Assembly (NCBI GenBank): GCA_902778725.1
Contig: CACYYS010000028.1
Coordinates: 1 to 46,323 of the forward strand
Reading direction: 5' to 3'
Length of the DNA: 46,323 bases
From: an uncultured Ruminococcus sp.
GTDB lineage: Bacteria; Bacillota; Clostridia; Oscillospirales; CAG-272
Below are positions 27,461 through 36,677 of this stretch, piece by piece (the stretch's first letter is position 1; each line of letters starts with the position of its first letter). The position numbers and the translations under genes are program-made. Under the pieces are notes generated by a model. The model ran no database searches. It had not been told where the DNA came from and worked only from the letters and a program-made list of their open reading frames with translations.

Positions 27461-28036
27461 TCAGTTCGCCACGCTCACCATCGCGAAGCGGATGACCTTG
27501 TCGCCAAGCTTATAGCCCTTTTGCAGGACCTGCGCCACGACGTTCTCTCCGAGGTTCTCGTCCTCGGTGTGCATCACGGCGTTCATCTCCGCGGGGTCGA
27601 AGGGCTTGCCCGCCGCTTCGATCTCGGAAACGCCCATCTTTTCGAGCGTCTCCGCCGCCGAGCGGAGGATCATCTCCAGCCCCTTTTTGTTCTCCTCGCT
27701 CCCGGAAAACTCCAGGCCGCGCTCCAGGCTGTCGAGGATGGGGAGCAGCCCCTTCACCGCGTCCGCGTACGCGTCGCCGTAAATGCCCTCCCTCTCCTTC
27801 TGCGTGCGGCGCCGGTAGTTCTCGTACTCGGCGGCGATCCGCAGGCGGCTGTCCTCGCTGTCCGCGGCTTTCTTCTCCGCGTCAGAGAGCGCCTTTTTCA
27901 GGGACGCGATCTCCGCGTCCGCCTTTTTGAGTTCCTTTTTCAGCTTATGGCCGCTCTCCGGAGTCTCCTTTTTTTCCGCGTCCGCGGCGGAGGTCTCCGC
28001 CTCCGGCGCGACGGGGGTCTTTTCTTCACTTGTCAT
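27461..28036 (-). CDS. grpE: nucleotide exchange factor GrpE
   Basis: This 191-residue protein frees ADP from DnaK. It has a charged disordered start (about 1-35), the long dimer coiled coil (about 38-85) and the C-terminal beta domain with the family pattern FDPAEMNAV, LQKGYKLGDKVIRFAMVSV. Its ATG overlaps the hrcA end by 11 nt, and its ribosome site (AGGAG) lies inside hrcA. Confidence 0.96.
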   Translation of the reverse strand: MTSEEKTPVAPEAETSAADAEKKETPESGHKLKKELKKADAEIASLKKALSDAEKKAADSEDSRLRIAAEYENYRRRTQKEREGIYGDAYADAVKGLLPILDSLERGLEFSGSEENKKGLEMILRSAAETLEKMGVSEIEAAGKPFDPAEMNAVMHTEDENLGENVVAQVLQKGYKLGDKVIRFAMVSVAN

Positions 28037-29132
28037 CGTTCGTTTTCTCCTCTCCTTTTCCCGGAAGCAGCGGCGGCGCGTCGTCCGAGATCAGCTCGTT
28101 GATGCCGTTTGCCAGGCTGTCCACCATCGAAATGACGTTCTGATATTTCATCCGGCGGGGACCGATCACGCCGACGGCGCCGACGATCTTGCCGCCGCGC
28201 CGCACGGTCTTGTAGACCAGGGCGGAGGAGCCGAGCGCGTCGACGTGGTTCTCCGATCCGATCAGGATCTTCACTTCCCCGTCGTCGGACTCTCCCTCCT
28301 CGCTCTGCGCGACGATGTCCAGCAGTTCGTTTTTATTGTCGCCGAGCCCGATCAGACCGGCGATGCTCTCGGTATCCGAATACTCCGGATAGTCGAGCAG
28401 ACGGTCCATCCCCTCGAGGCGGACGTCCCCGCTCTGGCCCTCGCTCACCGCTTCATACACGCTCTTGACCGCCATCCGGACGAGCGCGGGCGCGGCGGGG
28501 CACATCTCCTCCATCTTCATCATCAGCGGGAGGGTGATCTGATGCGCCGGCACGTTCGCCACGCAGGAATTGAGCGCGTCGGAAAGAGTCCTCGCGTCCT
28601 CCGGCAGGAGGTCCGCGTCGGTGCGCAGGTTCCGGGTCTTTGCCGTGCCGTCCTCGCGGATCATCACAAGGAGCAGGCTGCGCGGGGCGAGATAGATCGC
28701 CTCGAACTGGGCGAAGGAGGCGTTCCCGCCGCCCGGCCGGAGCGCCACGCCGGTGTAGTTGGTCAGGGTGGAGGCAAGGCGGGAGGCCTGCGTGAGGATC
28801 GAATCGAGCTCCGCCCGTTTCTCCCGCAGCGCGCTTTTGATGCGCTCCACATCGCCCGCCGTGCTGTTGTAGTTCTGCAGCAGCAGATCGACGTAAAAGC
28901 GGTAGCCCGTCTCGGTCGGGATCCGGCCGGAGGAGGCGTGCGGCTGCTCGAGATACCCGAGCGTCTCCAGCTCCGCCATCTCGTTGCGGATCGTCGCCGA
29001 AGAGCAGCTGAACTTCCCGCAGTCGCAAAGGAACTTGGAGCCGACCGGCTCGCCGTTTTCGATATACGACTCCACGACCGTCCGCAGGATCAGCTGCTGC
29101 CGGGCGCTGAGTCCCTCTCCCTTCTGCTTCAT
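28026..29132 (-). CDS. hrcA: heat-inducible transcription repressor HrcA
   Basis: This 368-residue repressor binds the CIRCE inverted repeat and is refolded by GroEL in other species. The N-terminal winged helix (about 8-75: SARQQLILRTVVESYIENGEPVGS, SSATIRNEMAELETLGYLEQPHASSGRIPT, quoted in parts) and the GAF-like C-terminal domain (VGVIGPRRMKYQNVISMV near 330) are clear. It is the first gene of its own operon and CIRCE lies 68 nt upstream, so it controls itself. Confidence 0.96.
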   Translation of the reverse strand: MKQKGEGLSARQQLILRTVVESYIENGEPVGSKFLCDCGKFSCSSATIRNEMAELETLGYLEQPHASSGRIPTETGYRFYVDLLLQNYNSTAGDVERIKSALREKRAELDSILTQASRLASTLTNYTGVALRPGGGNASFAQFEAIYLAPRSLLLVMIREDGTAKTRNLRTDADLLPEDARTLSDALNSCVANVPAHQITLPLMMKMEEMCPAAPALVRMAVKSVYEAVSEGQSGDVRLEGMDRLLDYPEYSDTESIAGLIGLGDNKNELLDIVAQSEEGESDDGEVKILIGSENHVDALGSSALVYKTVRRGGKIVGAVGVIGPRRMKYQNVISMVDSLANGINELISDDAPPLLPGKGEEKTNDDK

Positions 29133-29199
29133 CTTCTCCCTCCGTCTTTTCTTTTATGCGCCGCGCCGGGGATATGCGGCGCCCGGGTCCTTCTGTTTT

Positions 29200-29226
29200 T
29201 TAGCACTCAACACATCCAAGTGCTAA
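29200..29226 (-). promoter_or_regulatory. CIRCE operator of the hrcA operon
   Basis: TTAGCACTC and AAGTGCTAA flank nine bases. The consensus right half is GAGTGCTAA, so there is one mismatch. It begins just after the expected transcription start. Confidence 0.93.
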
Positions 29227-29236
29227 ACACAAGCAT

Positions 29237-29265
29237 AATTTACCACGTTCCGGAGCGTTTGTCAA
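29237..29265 (-). promoter_or_regulatory. promoter of the hrcA-grpE-dnaK-dnaJ-prmA operon
   Basis: On the minus strand TTGACA (29265-29260) and TAAATT (29242-29237) are 17 bp apart, with CIRCE just downstream. Confidence 0.8.
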
Positions 29266-29349
29266 GAGCCGGAGCAAATATTTTTGTGAATGATTTGTTA
29301 ATTAAGGCTTTCAGTGCTAATTTGCCAAAAGAAAAGACCCGCCGGGAGC

Positions 29350-29507
29350 GCCGAGTGTTCTTAAGGACACTCGGCGAACGATGTGTTCCGCTGACAGCGG
29401 AACGTGATGTACGGCTGCGCCGAATGATGCGCCCTTCGGGCATGATGTGCATCACTTGCCCGCAGGGCAAACATCACTTTTTCCGGACGTTTGGCACACA
29501 AACGTCC
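29350..29507. repeat. chain of six short hairpins with GATG/CATC linkers
   Basis: Six stems follow each other: GCCGAGTGT (29350-29375), GTTCCGCT (29385-29403), CGGC (29412-29422), GCCC (29431-29441), TTGCCC (29456-29470) and GGACGTTTG (29485-29507). The linkers between them repeat GATG or its complement (GATGTG, GTGATGT, GATGC, GATGTGCATCAC, ACATCAC). No long reading frame fits. The stems differ in sequence while the linkers are kept, which points to a mobile or RNA-like repeat family rather than a gene. The remaining bases of 29266-29627 hold only the terminator at 29528-29577 and a small TGTCCT/AGGACA stem. Confidence 0.6.
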
Positions 29508-29527
29508 TGCTTGCACCGATATGCGAC

Positions 29528-29577
29528 AAAAAACCGATTGAAGTCAGGAAGAAAATCCTTACCTCAGCCGGTTTTTT
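29528..29577 (-). terminator. terminator after the CofE-like gene
   Basis: AAAAAACCG and CGGTTTTTT close a longer imperfect stem with GAGGTAAGGA/TTCCTGACTTC inside. T runs are present in both directions. Confidence 0.75.
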
Positions 29578-29627
29578 ATAAACTGTCCTTTAGGACACCT
29601 CGCAAAGCGGTCCTTCTTTTTCTTCTG

Positions 29628-30821
29628 TCATTCCGCGGTATAGTTATCGAAATACCCCTGGATATAGACGATCGGGGTGCCCTTGTCTCCGCTGCCGGAG
29701 GTCAGGTCGCAGAGCGAGCCGATCAGGTCGGTCAGGCGGCGGGGGGTCGTCCCCTCGGAGACCATCTTCCCCTTGAGGCTCCCGTCCTTTTTGCGGATGG
29801 AGTCCCGGATCGCCTCGGTCAGCGCTTCCCCGCGCAGAGCGGCGAAATCGTTATCGGCGAGGTATTTGAGCTTCAGCTCGTTGGGGGTGCCGACCAGTCC
29901 CTCGGTATAGGCGGGAGAAACGACCGGATCCGCCAGCTCCCAGATCTTGCCGACCGGATCCTTGAAGGCGCCGTCGCCGTAGATCATCACTTCCACCGTG
30001 ACGCCGGTCGCCTCACGGATCTTCTCGCGCACGCCCTCGACAAACCACTGCGGCTCCTCGGGGAAGAGCTTGATCTTGTTCTCGGTCGCCTTGTTGGAGC
30101 CGAGCAGACCGTAGCGGCTGTTGAAGCCGCTGCCGCCGACCGGAGCGGTCATGATCTCGTCGATCCCCAGCACCTTTTCGGCTCCCGCCGCGCGCAGAAG
30201 GCGCTTGGTGCGGACGCGGGTGTGGATGTCGCAGCAGAGAACCTTTTTTGTATAAGAGAGGATCGCGCGCGGATCGTTGGCGAAGATCACCTCGCACTCC
30301 GCTCCGCTCTCGCGGATCAGATCCGCGTAATAGGCGACGTAATCGACGCCGGTGAACTCGTGCCGGTTCTCTCCGAAGAGCTCGCGGTAACGGGCGAGGG
30401 TCAGCACGTCGCGGTAGGGGTCGATCCCCGCTTCGTCGAGCTGATCGTAGGTCAGGAGGTGATTGCCCACCTCGTCCGAGGGATAGGAAAGCATCAGGAC
30501 GACCTTGTCGCATCCGCCGGCGATCCCGCGCAGACAGATGGCGAACCGGTTGCGGCTGAGGATCGGGAAGATCACGCCGACCGTCCCGCCGCCGAACTTG
30601 GCGCGCACGTCCTGCGCGATGTCGGAGGTGGTGCAGTAGTTGCCCTGCGCGCGCGCGACGACGGCCTCCGTCACGCCGATCACGTCCCGCGGACGGATGG
30701 TGAAGCCCTCTTCCTTCGACGCGGCGAGCACGGACTCTGCCACGATGGAGACGATGTCGTCGCCTTCCTTAATAATAGGGGCGCGGACGCCTCTCGTTAC
30801 GGTACCGACGGTTCTGCTCAT
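29628..30821 (-). CDS. CofE-like (F420-0:L-glutamate ligase family) protein
   Basis: This 397-residue protein belongs to the CofE family (about residues 15-250), judged by the RPRDVIGVTEAVVARAQGN segment, the nucleotide-binding Gly/Asp-rich middle (VGGSGFNSRYGLLGSNKA) and its length, usual for Clostridia members. The start at 30821 has AGGAGG upstream; an in-frame extension before it lacks a ribosome site and runs through the promoter. True CofE adds glutamate to coenzyme F420, but nothing else in the window points to F420, and Clostridia members of this size probably ligate an amino acid to another acceptor. It stands alone with its own promoter and terminator. Confidence 0.75.
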   Translation of the reverse strand: MSRTVGTVTRGVRAPIIKEGDDIVSIVAESVLAASKEEGFTIRPRDVIGVTEAVVARAQGNYCTTSDIAQDVRAKFGGGTVGVIFPILSRNRFAICLRGIAGGCDKVVLMLSYPSDEVGNHLLTYDQLDEAGIDPYRDVLTLARYRELFGENRHEFTGVDYVAYYADLIRESGAECEVIFANDPRAILSYTKKVLCCDIHTRVRTKRLLRAAGAEKVLGIDEIMTAPVGGSGFNSRYGLLGSNKATENKIKLFPEEPQWFVEGVREKIREATGVTVEVMIYGDGAFKDPVGKIWELADPVVSPAYTEGLVGTPNELKLKYLADNDFAALRGEALTEAIRDSIRKKDGSLKGKMVSEGTTPRRLTDLIGSLCDLTSGSGDKGTPIVYIQGYFDNYTAE

Positions 30822-30863
30822 GGTTTTCCTCCTGATTTTTGCCTTCCGGCGAATTACTTTTTT

Positions 30864-30892
30864 ATTATAAACACGCGCAGGGGCGCTGTCAA
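30864..30892 (-). promoter_or_regulatory. perfect consensus promoter of the CofE-like gene
   Basis: On the minus strand TTGACA (30892-30887) and TATAAT (30869-30864) are 17 bp apart. It lies within 40 bp of the end of the upstream AraC gene, which shows no terminator of its own. Confidence 0.85.
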
Positions 30893-30900
30893 GATTTTTT

Positions 30901-31686
30901 TTACCGGTGATTGATATGGGTCCTCGACAGCGAGCGGCGCAGCGCGGTCGGCGACACGCCCTGCCTGCGGGAAAAGAAACGGAGGAAGTATTTATAGTCC
31001 TCAAAGCCGCAGCGGGCGGCGACGTCCCGGAGGGAAAGATCGGTCGTCAAAAGCAGGTCGCTCGCCCGCTTCAGACGGGCGCGGTCGATGTATTCCTTGA
31101 GGGAAACGCCGTGCGCGCGCCGGAAGAGGCGGGAAAGATAGTCGGGGTTATAGCCGAACAGCTCCGCCAGCTCCGCGATCCGCAGCGGCTCGTCCAGATG
31201 CAGGCGGACGTGCTCCTCCATCCGCGAGAGCAACGGCGGATTGGCGTTCTCCGCCTCCCGCGGCGCCGCCATCTCCATCAGGATCAGGCGCAGGAGATAA
31301 TCCCGCGCGAGCGGCTCGCCGCCGGGCGTGCTCGCGGCGTGGATCAGCTGGCGGAAATAGAGCGGGATCCGCGCGTTCTGACCGACGTCCAGCAGCTTCG
31401 GCAGTCCGCTCCCGTCTTCCCCCGTGAAGTGCGTCCAGTAAAACGAGACGTCCTCGCTTTTCGCCGTGCCGCGGTGCGGGCAGCGCGGCGCGAGACGGAG
31501 CAGGGTGTTCTCCGTCAGCGCGTATTCCGTCTCCCCCTCCGCAAGGAAGACCGTCCCGCGCGTTACAAGGATCAGCTCGGCGCTGTCGATCGTGCGGGCG
31601 GGGTGGATCCACTCCCCCTCGGAGATGAACTGCCCCGCGCTCTCGAAAAAGATCTTCTCGTAATTCAAGTCGGATTTTTCCCCCAA
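30901..31686 (-). CDS. AraC-family regulator divergent from GH127
   Basis: This 261-residue regulator has a cupin-like N-terminal half (about 15-95: ELILVTRGTVFLAEGETEY) and two helix-turn-helix motifs at the C-terminus (about 165-255: IAELAELFGYNPDYLSRLF and VAARCGFEDYKYFLRFF). It is back to back with the GH127 gene over 82 bp, so it is the likely local activator. The sugar sensed is unknown; L-arabinose or an arabinoside is a reasonable guess from the neighbour. I see no strong ribosome site before its ATG. Confidence 0.88.
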   Translation of the reverse strand: MGEKSDLNYEKIFFESAGQFISEGEWIHPARTIDSAELILVTRGTVFLAEGETEYALTENTLLRLAPRCPHRGTAKSEDVSFYWTHFTGEDGSGLPKLLDVGQNARIPLYFRQLIHAASTPGGEPLARDYLLRLILMEMAAPREAENANPPLLSRMEEHVRLHLDEPLRIAELAELFGYNPDYLSRLFRRAHGVSLKEYIDRARLKRASDLLLTTDLSLRDVAARCGFEDYKYFLRFFSRRQGVSPTALRRSLSRTHINHR

Positions 31687-31703
31687 AAATACAGGATTGA
31701 AGG

Positions 31704-31732
31704 TTGCAACACAACCGCGGATATAGTAATAT
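31704..31732 (+). promoter_or_regulatory. promoter of the GH127 gene
   Basis: TTGCAA (31704-31709) and TAATAT (31727-31732) are 17 bp apart. A GGTTG/CAACC inverted repeat (31702-31716) covers the -35 and may be an operator. Confidence 0.6.
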
Positions 31733-31768
31733 TAACATAGATCCAAAAACTTGTAAAGGGGAAGCATC

Positions 31769-33580
31769 ATGAAAAACGTTCCTTTTTCCGACGTACGCGT
31801 CACCGGCGGCTTCTGGAAGCAGAAGCAGGATCTTGTCCGCAGCGTTACGATCAACGCCGTTTACGACCGCTTCAAGGAAAGCGGGAGATTCGACGCCTTC
31901 CGCTTTGACCCCGAGGGCACCGGCATCCGCCCCCACGTCTTCTGGGACTCCGACGCGGCAAAGTGGCTCGAATCGGTCGCCTATCTGACCGCCCAGCAAA
32001 AGGATCCCGCGCTGGAGGCGAAGGCAGACGAGCTGATCGATGAGATCGCCGCCCATCAAGCGGAGGACGGATATTTCAATCTCTATTTCCAGCAGATCGA
32101 ACCGGAAAAGCGCTTTACCGACCGCGGCAAGCACGAGCTCTACTGTCTCGGGCATCTGATCGAGGCGGCGGTCGCCTACTACAAAGCGACCGGCAAGAAA
32201 AAGCTGCTCGACTGTGTGGAAAAATACACGGACTTTGTGTACGACCTCTTCGTCGTGCGCGACGGCGCCTCCTTCGTGACGCCCGGGCACGAGGAGATCG
32301 AGCTTGCGCTGATCTCCCTCTACCGTCTGACCCGCAACAAAAAGCATCTCGAGCTCTGCCGCTTTTTCCTCGACGAGCGCGCCCGGCATCCGGACCGCGA
32401 TCCGGGCGCCGCGCGCCTCGGCATGAAATACAACCAGTCCCACCTCCCCGTCCGCGAGCAGCGGACCGCCGTCGGTCACGCCGTGCGCGCCTGCTATCTC
32501 TACTCGGGGATGGCGGACTTTGCGAAGGAAACGGGCGACAAAGAGATGGAAGAGGCCTGCCGGGCGCTCTTTGACGACATCGTCAACACCAAGCTCTACA
32601 TCACGGGCGGCATCGGCGCCTGCCACGTCGGAGAACGCTTCGGCGCCGCCTACTATCTCCCCAACGACACCGCCTACGCCGAGACCTGCGCCGGCATCTC
32701 CCTTGCGATGTTCGCCTCCCGGATGCAGCAGTTCTCCTCCGACGTCCGCCTCGCCGATACGATCGAGCGGGTCTACTACAACAACGTGCTCTCCGGCCTT
32801 TCTCAGGACGGGGAAGGGTTTTTCTACGTCAATCCCCTGGAGCTTGCCCCGCAGGCGATCAAGGTCATGCAGGAGAACGGCCAGCCCGTTCCGCGCTCCC
32901 GCCGCCCGAAGATCTTCAGCTGCTCCTGCTGCCCGCCGAATATCACCCGGATGATCCCGACCTTCCAGCAGTACGCTTACACCGTCTCCGAGGATACCGT
33001 CTACGTCCACCAGTTCCTTGACTCCGAGGCGACCGTCGCCGTCGGCGGCCGGACCGTCACCCTCCGCCAGGAGACCGACTACCCCGTCTCCGGCAAGGTA
33101 AAGCTGACGGTAAAGGGCTACACCGGCAAGCTCGCCGTCCGCGTCCCCTCCTGGTCCTCCGAATACGCGGAGGAGAAGAAGGACGGCTATCTCCGCTTTG
33201 ACGTGGCGGGAGACGCCGAGATCTCCCTCGACTTCAAGCCGGCGGCCGAGCTGATCGCCGCCGATCCGCGCGTCTCTGACGACTGCGGCCGCGTCGCCGT
33301 CTGCCGGGGTCCTGTCGTCTACTGCCTCGAGGAGGCGGACAACGGCCCGATGCTGCGCGACGTCCGCATCTCCGCCGACGGGATCTTCGCCGAGGGACCG
33401 TCGGACGAGTTCGGTCTCCCCGTCCTCCTGACGGAGGGCTGGCGCTCGGAGAGCGAGGGCGGGCTCTACCGCCCCTACACCGGCTCCTTGAAAAAGGTCC
33501 CCCTGCGCTTCATCCCCTATCAGGCCTTCGCCAACCGCGAGGAAGGCGAGATGGTCGTCTGGGTCCTCGTCAAAGAATAA
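31769..33580 (+). CDS. GH127 beta-L-arabinofuranosidase family protein
   Basis: This 603-residue glycosidase without signal peptide probably removes beta-L-arabinofuranose from plant glycoproteins or oligosaccharides inside the cell. It has the GH127 alpha/alpha barrel (about 10-430) and C-terminal beta domains. The zinc-thiolate site of the family is present: Glu305 and Cys307 (ETCAG) and Cys387-Cys388 (SCSCCPPN), matching Glu338, Cys340, Cys417 and Cys418 of HypBA1, where Cys417 is the nucleophile. The YITGGIGACHVGERFG segment near 280 carries the expected acid/base Glu. AAGGGGAAG precedes the ATG. Some GH127 and related proteins act on other sugars, so the exact substrate is open. Confidence 0.92.
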   Translation: MKNVPFSDVRVTGGFWKQKQDLVRSVTINAVYDRFKESGRFDAFRFDPEGTGIRPHVFWDSDAAKWLESVAYLTAQQKDPALEAKADELIDEIAAHQAEDGYFNLYFQQIEPEKRFTDRGKHELYCLGHLIEAAVAYYKATGKKKLLDCVEKYTDFVYDLFVVRDGASFVTPGHEEIELALISLYRLTRNKKHLELCRFFLDERARHPDRDPGAARLGMKYNQSHLPVREQRTAVGHAVRACYLYSGMADFAKETGDKEMEEACRALFDDIVNTKLYITGGIGACHVGERFGAAYYLPNDTAYAETCAGISLAMFASRMQQFSSDVRLADTIERVYYNNVLSGLSQDGEGFFYVNPLELAPQAIKVMQENGQPVPRSRRPKIFSCSCCPPNITRMIPTFQQYAYTVSEDTVYVHQFLDSEATVAVGGRTVTLRQETDYPVSGKVKLTVKGYTGKLAVRVPSWSSEYAEEKKDGYLRFDVAGDAEISLDFKPAAELIAADPRVSDDCGRVAVCRGPVVYCLEEADNGPMLRDVRISADGIFAEGPSDEFGLPVLLTEGWRSESEGGLYRPYTGSLKKVPLRFIPYQAFANREEGEMVVWVLVKE

Positions 33581-33631
33581 AAAAAGAGCCGAAGGCTCCG
33601 GACAAACGCCGCACAAACGCGCAAAAGAGTC

Positions 33632-33666
33632 AAAAAAGATGCTTTCCACGGAAAGCATCTTTTTTT
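33632..33666. terminator. bidirectional terminator between GH127 and spoVS
   Basis: A 16-base arm starting with six A pairs perfectly with its complement across AC, ending in seven T. Confidence 0.93.
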
Positions 33667-33733
33667 CCTTGTCGGATAGGCTCGGTCCCCGCCGTCCGGC
33701 GCTCCCGAGGAGCGCTCCGACCCGGGTCTTTCG

Positions 33734-34003
33734 TTACTTCGGGAGGATCACCGCGCGCAGGCGGATCGCCGTGCGTTGCTCTCCGTCCATCTCCACCGTG
33801 AGAAAGGACGGTTCGAACGCAAGCTTGATCTCCGAGGGTTCGAGATACGCGCAGGCGATCGCCGCCGCCTTGACCGCCTGATTGACGGCGCCGGCTCCGA
33901 CTGCCTGCAGTTCGGCCTCTCCGCTTTCGCGGATCGATCCGGCCACCGCTCCCGCTACGAGATTGGGGTTGGACCGTGCAGAAACCTTCAAAACGTTTGC
34001 CAT
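33734..34003 (-). CDS. spoVS: stage V sporulation protein S
   Basis: This 89-residue Alba-like protein affects sporulation and septation in Bacillus. The start at 34003 has AGGAGG at 6 nt and gives MANVLKVSARSNPN, the typical beginning. The AGAVAGSIRE and VGAGAVNQAVKAAAIA segments are the family core. It follows ymdB, as in Bacillus subtilis (rny-ymdB-spoVS), and is the best sign in the window of a spore former. Confidence 0.96.
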   Translation of the reverse strand: MANVLKVSARSNPNLVAGAVAGSIRESGEAELQAVGAGAVNQAVKAAAIACAYLEPSEIKLAFEPSFLTVEMDGEQRTAIRLRAVILPK

Positions 34004-34082
34004 AGAATACCTCCTGTCCATTCCGCTGCAAGCGGATATCTATCGATACGGCGCGCGCCTTTCGCGCACCGAGCGGGGACGG

Positions 34083-34856
34083 TCAGAAACTGATCCGCTC
34101 CGCCGCAAGACAGCGCCCCTCCTCCGAGAGGGTAAAGAGGGCGCCGTTTGCCCGGATCTCCCCTTTCGCCGTTTCAAAATGGGCGGGGAGCTTTGTTTTC
34201 ATCGCAGAGACGACGATCTCGGAGCGGACGCCGAGCACGCCGTCGACCGGCCCCGTCATACCGAGGTCGGTGATATATCCGGTCCCGCCGGGCAGGACCG
34301 TCTCGTCCGCCGTGGGGACGTGGGTGTGCGTCCCGAAGAGGACGCTGACCCGCCCGTCGAACGCACGGCCCATCGCCACCTTCTCGCTGGTGTACTCGGC
34401 GTGGAAATCGACGGCGGAATAATCGTAATGCCCCGCCTCGCGCGCAAGGATCCGCTCCAGCGTCTCAAAGGGGCAGGCGAGAGGGGCGGGAAAACCGAGA
34501 TTCCCGCGCAGGGAAACGACGAGCACCCGCGCGCCGTTTGCGGCGCGGCAGACCGTGTAGCCGCCGCCCGGCGTGCCCGCGGGATAGTTTGCGGGGCGCA
34601 GCGCGTTTTCATGCGCTTCGAGATAATCGGAAAACGCCTTCCGCCCGAAGGTGTGGTTACCGCCCGTCAGAACGTCGCAGCCGGCCTCAAACAGACGCTG
34701 CGCCTGGAGCGGCTCGACGCCGGAGGAGCCGGAGGCGTTCTCCGCGTTCGCGATGACAAGCTCGGGGCGGAGAAAGGAAAGGAGCCGCGGAAGCGCGGTC
34801 TCCAGATAGCCGACCGCCGCCTCGCCGAACACGTCGCCGAGGGCCAGTATTCTCAT
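34083..34856 (-). CDS. ymdB: YmdB-type metallophosphoesterase
   Basis: This 257-residue enzyme hydrolyses 2',3'-cyclic nucleotides and affects biofilm and motility choice in Bacillus. The two-metal site residues are present: Asp8 (GDVFG), Glu39 and Asn40 (NAEN), Asn67 and His68 (GGNHTF), a His in FHAEYTSEK near 150 and two in GTHTHVPT near 175. It lies between rny and spoVS in the conserved order. A hairpin with a short T tract (34879-34904) separates it from rny, which may lower its expression relative to rny. Confidence 0.94.
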   Translation of the reverse strand: MRILALGDVFGEAAVGYLETALPRLLSFLRPELVIANAENASGSSGVEPLQAQRLFEAGCDVLTGGNHTFGRKAFSDYLEAHENALRPANYPAGTPGGGYTVCRAANGARVLVVSLRGNLGFPAPLACPFETLERILAREAGHYDYSAVDFHAEYTSEKVAMGRAFDGRVSVLFGTHTHVPTADETVLPGGTGYITDLGMTGPVDGVLGVRSEIVVSAMKTKLPAHFETAKGEIRANGALFTLSEEGRCLAAERISF

Positions 34857-34878
34857 ATCCCTCCCCTTTCTCGGAAAA

Positions 34879-34904
34879 GGAGCCGCCGCAGAGGCGGCGG
34901 CTCC
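34879..34904 (-). terminator. intercistronic hairpin between rny and ymdB
   Basis: GGAGCCGCCGC and GCGGCGGCTCC pair across AGAG and are followed by TTTT on the minus strand. It lies inside a conserved operon, so a partial terminator is likely. Confidence 0.65.
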
Positions 34905-34994
34905 GGTGTATATTTACAAAACGGAAACTCCGCGATAATGATCGTGATCGTTTTATGTAAATATATGTGAATCTCCGCCCGCGCGGAGAAGCGC

Positions 34995-36542
34995 TTACTT
35001 CGCGAAGTCGCAGGCTCTGCTCTCGCGAATGACGTTGACCTTGATCTGACCCGGGTATTCCAGATCGTTTTCGATCTTGCTTGCGATGTCGCGGGCAAGC
35101 AGGACCATCTCGTCGTCGCTGATCTTGTCCGGCTTGACCATGACGCGGATCTCGCGCCCCGCCTGAATGGCAAAGGTCTTTTCGACTCCCTCGAAACCGT
35201 TGGCGATCTCCTCCAGCTTCTGGAGGCGCTTGATGTAGTTCTCGAGGTCTTCCCTTCTCGCGCCGGGCCGCGCCGCCGAGATCGCATCCGCCGCCTGTAC
35301 GATCAGATCGATCATCGAAACGGGCTCCACGTCGTTGTGGTGCGACTCGATCGCGTGGATCACTTCTTTGCTTTCCTTATACTTACGGGCGATATCCACG
35401 CCGATCTGGACGTGCGTGCCCTCGACCTCCGCGGTCATCGCCTTGCCGATATCATGCAGCAGACCCGCGCGTTTCGCCACGGCGCTGTCCGCGCCGAGCT
35501 CGTCGGCGAGGATGCCGGAGAGCAGCGAGACCTCGATGGAATGGCGCAGGACGTTCTGTCCGTAGCTGGTGCGGTACTTCATCCTGCCGAGCAGACGGAT
35601 CAGCTCGGGGTTGAGGCCGTGGACGCCGGTCTCGAAGGTCGCCTTTTCTCCCGCCTGCTTGATCGAGGTATCGACCTCGCGCCGGGCGCGTTCGACCATC
35701 TCCTCGATACGAGCGGGATGGATGCGGCCGTCCGCGATCAGCCGCTCCAGCGCGATCCGCGCCACCTCGCGGCGGACGGGATCGAAGCCGGACAGGGTGA
35801 TCACCTCGGGCGTGTCGTCGATGATAAGGTCGATGCCGGTCATCGTCTCGATGGTGCGGATGTTCCGCCCTTCGCGTCCGATGATCCTGCCCTTCATCTC
35901 GTCGTTCGGGAGGTTGACGACCGAGATCGCCACCTCGCTGGTGTGGTCGGCGGCGCAGCGCTGCATCGCAAGTGCGATCAGGTTCTTCGCTTTCGCGTCC
36001 GCTTCTTCCTTGAAGTCCTCCTGCATCCGGGTCAGACGGACCGCCATCTCGTGCTTGGTCTCCGTCTCCATCTTCTGGAGGAGCTCCGCCTTAGCCTGTT
36101 CCGCCGTGTAACCGGCGATCTTTTCCAGCATGGCGATATGGGAGTTCAGCGTTTCCTTGATGCGGGCGTTGAGTTCGTCCGCTTCCTGCGCTTTTTTCCG
36201 GAGCTGTTCCTCCTTATTCTCCATCGCCGCGATCTTTGCGTCGAGCGTTTCTTCCTTCTGGATCGCTCTGCGCTCGATCCGGGAGACCTCTTTGCGGCGT
36301 TCCTTCAGTTCCTCGTCCGCTTCGGTCTTCTGACGGATGATCTCCTCCTTTGCGGCGAGCAGGGCTTCTTTTTTCTTGGTTTCCGCCGTTTTCAGGCTTT
36401 CTTCCACGATCTTCTTTGCTTTTTCATCGGCGTCTTTGATCTTCTCTTCCGCTTCTTTTTCTTTCCGCTTCCGGATCCATATCCCGATGCAGACGCCGAG
36501 CGCAAGGCAGACGACCCCGATGACGATATAAAGCCACCACAT
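34995..36542 (-). CDS. rny: ribonuclease Y
   Basis: This 515-residue endoribonuclease starts mRNA decay at the membrane. It has an N-terminal transmembrane helix (about 2-23), a long coiled coil (about 25-180), a KH RNA-binding domain (about 205-270: [15 protein letters not shown]) and an HD domain with LLHDIGKA (near 363). AAAGGAGG lies 10 nt before the ATG. It is the first gene of rny-ymdB-spoVS. Confidence 0.97.
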   Translation of the reverse strand: MWWLYIVIGVVCLALGVCIGIWIRKRKEKEAEEKIKDADEKAKKIVEESLKTAETKKKEALLAAKEEIIRQKTEADEELKERRKEVSRIERRAIQKEETLDAKIAAMENKEEQLRKKAQEADELNARIKETLNSHIAMLEKIAGYTAEQAKAELLQKMETETKHEMAVRLTRMQEDFKEEADAKAKNLIALAMQRCAADHTSEVAISVVNLPNDEMKGRIIGREGRNIRTIETMTGIDLIIDDTPEVITLSGFDPVRREVARIALERLIADGRIHPARIEEMVERARREVDTSIKQAGEKATFETGVHGLNPELIRLLGRMKYRTSYGQNVLRHSIEVSLLSGILADELGADSAVAKRAGLLHDIGKAMTAEVEGTHVQIGVDIARKYKESKEVIHAIESHHNDVEPVSMIDLIVQAADAISAARPGARREDLENYIKRLQKLEEIANGFEGVEKTFAIQAGREIRVMVKPDKISDDEMVLLARDIASKIENDLEYPGQIKVNVIRESRACDFAK

Positions 36543-36677
36543 GGGTTTTTACACCTCCTTTGTCCTTTCTTTCTGTTTGATTGTTTGAGTTTTTATTCAT
36601 TTTCGCAGTTCTCTGCGGGGAATATACAAAGCGCCGCGACCGCAGGCGAACAGTACGGCAATTTATATACAGGATAG

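Noticed and set aside
29240..29470. Hairpin chain considered as a CRISPR array
   Set aside because: There are no equal-length repeats with unique spacers and no cas genes nearby. The stems vary and the linkers are very short.
27927..30914. 995-residue plus-strand frame across hrcA, the hairpin chain and the CofE-like gene
   Set aside because: Both real genes lie on the minus strand with clear families. The frame crosses terminators and the CIRCE site.
31148..33658. 836-residue minus-strand frame over GH127
   Set aside because: It is an antisense shadow of a well-supported GH127 gene; only its last part overlaps the real AraC gene, in another frame.
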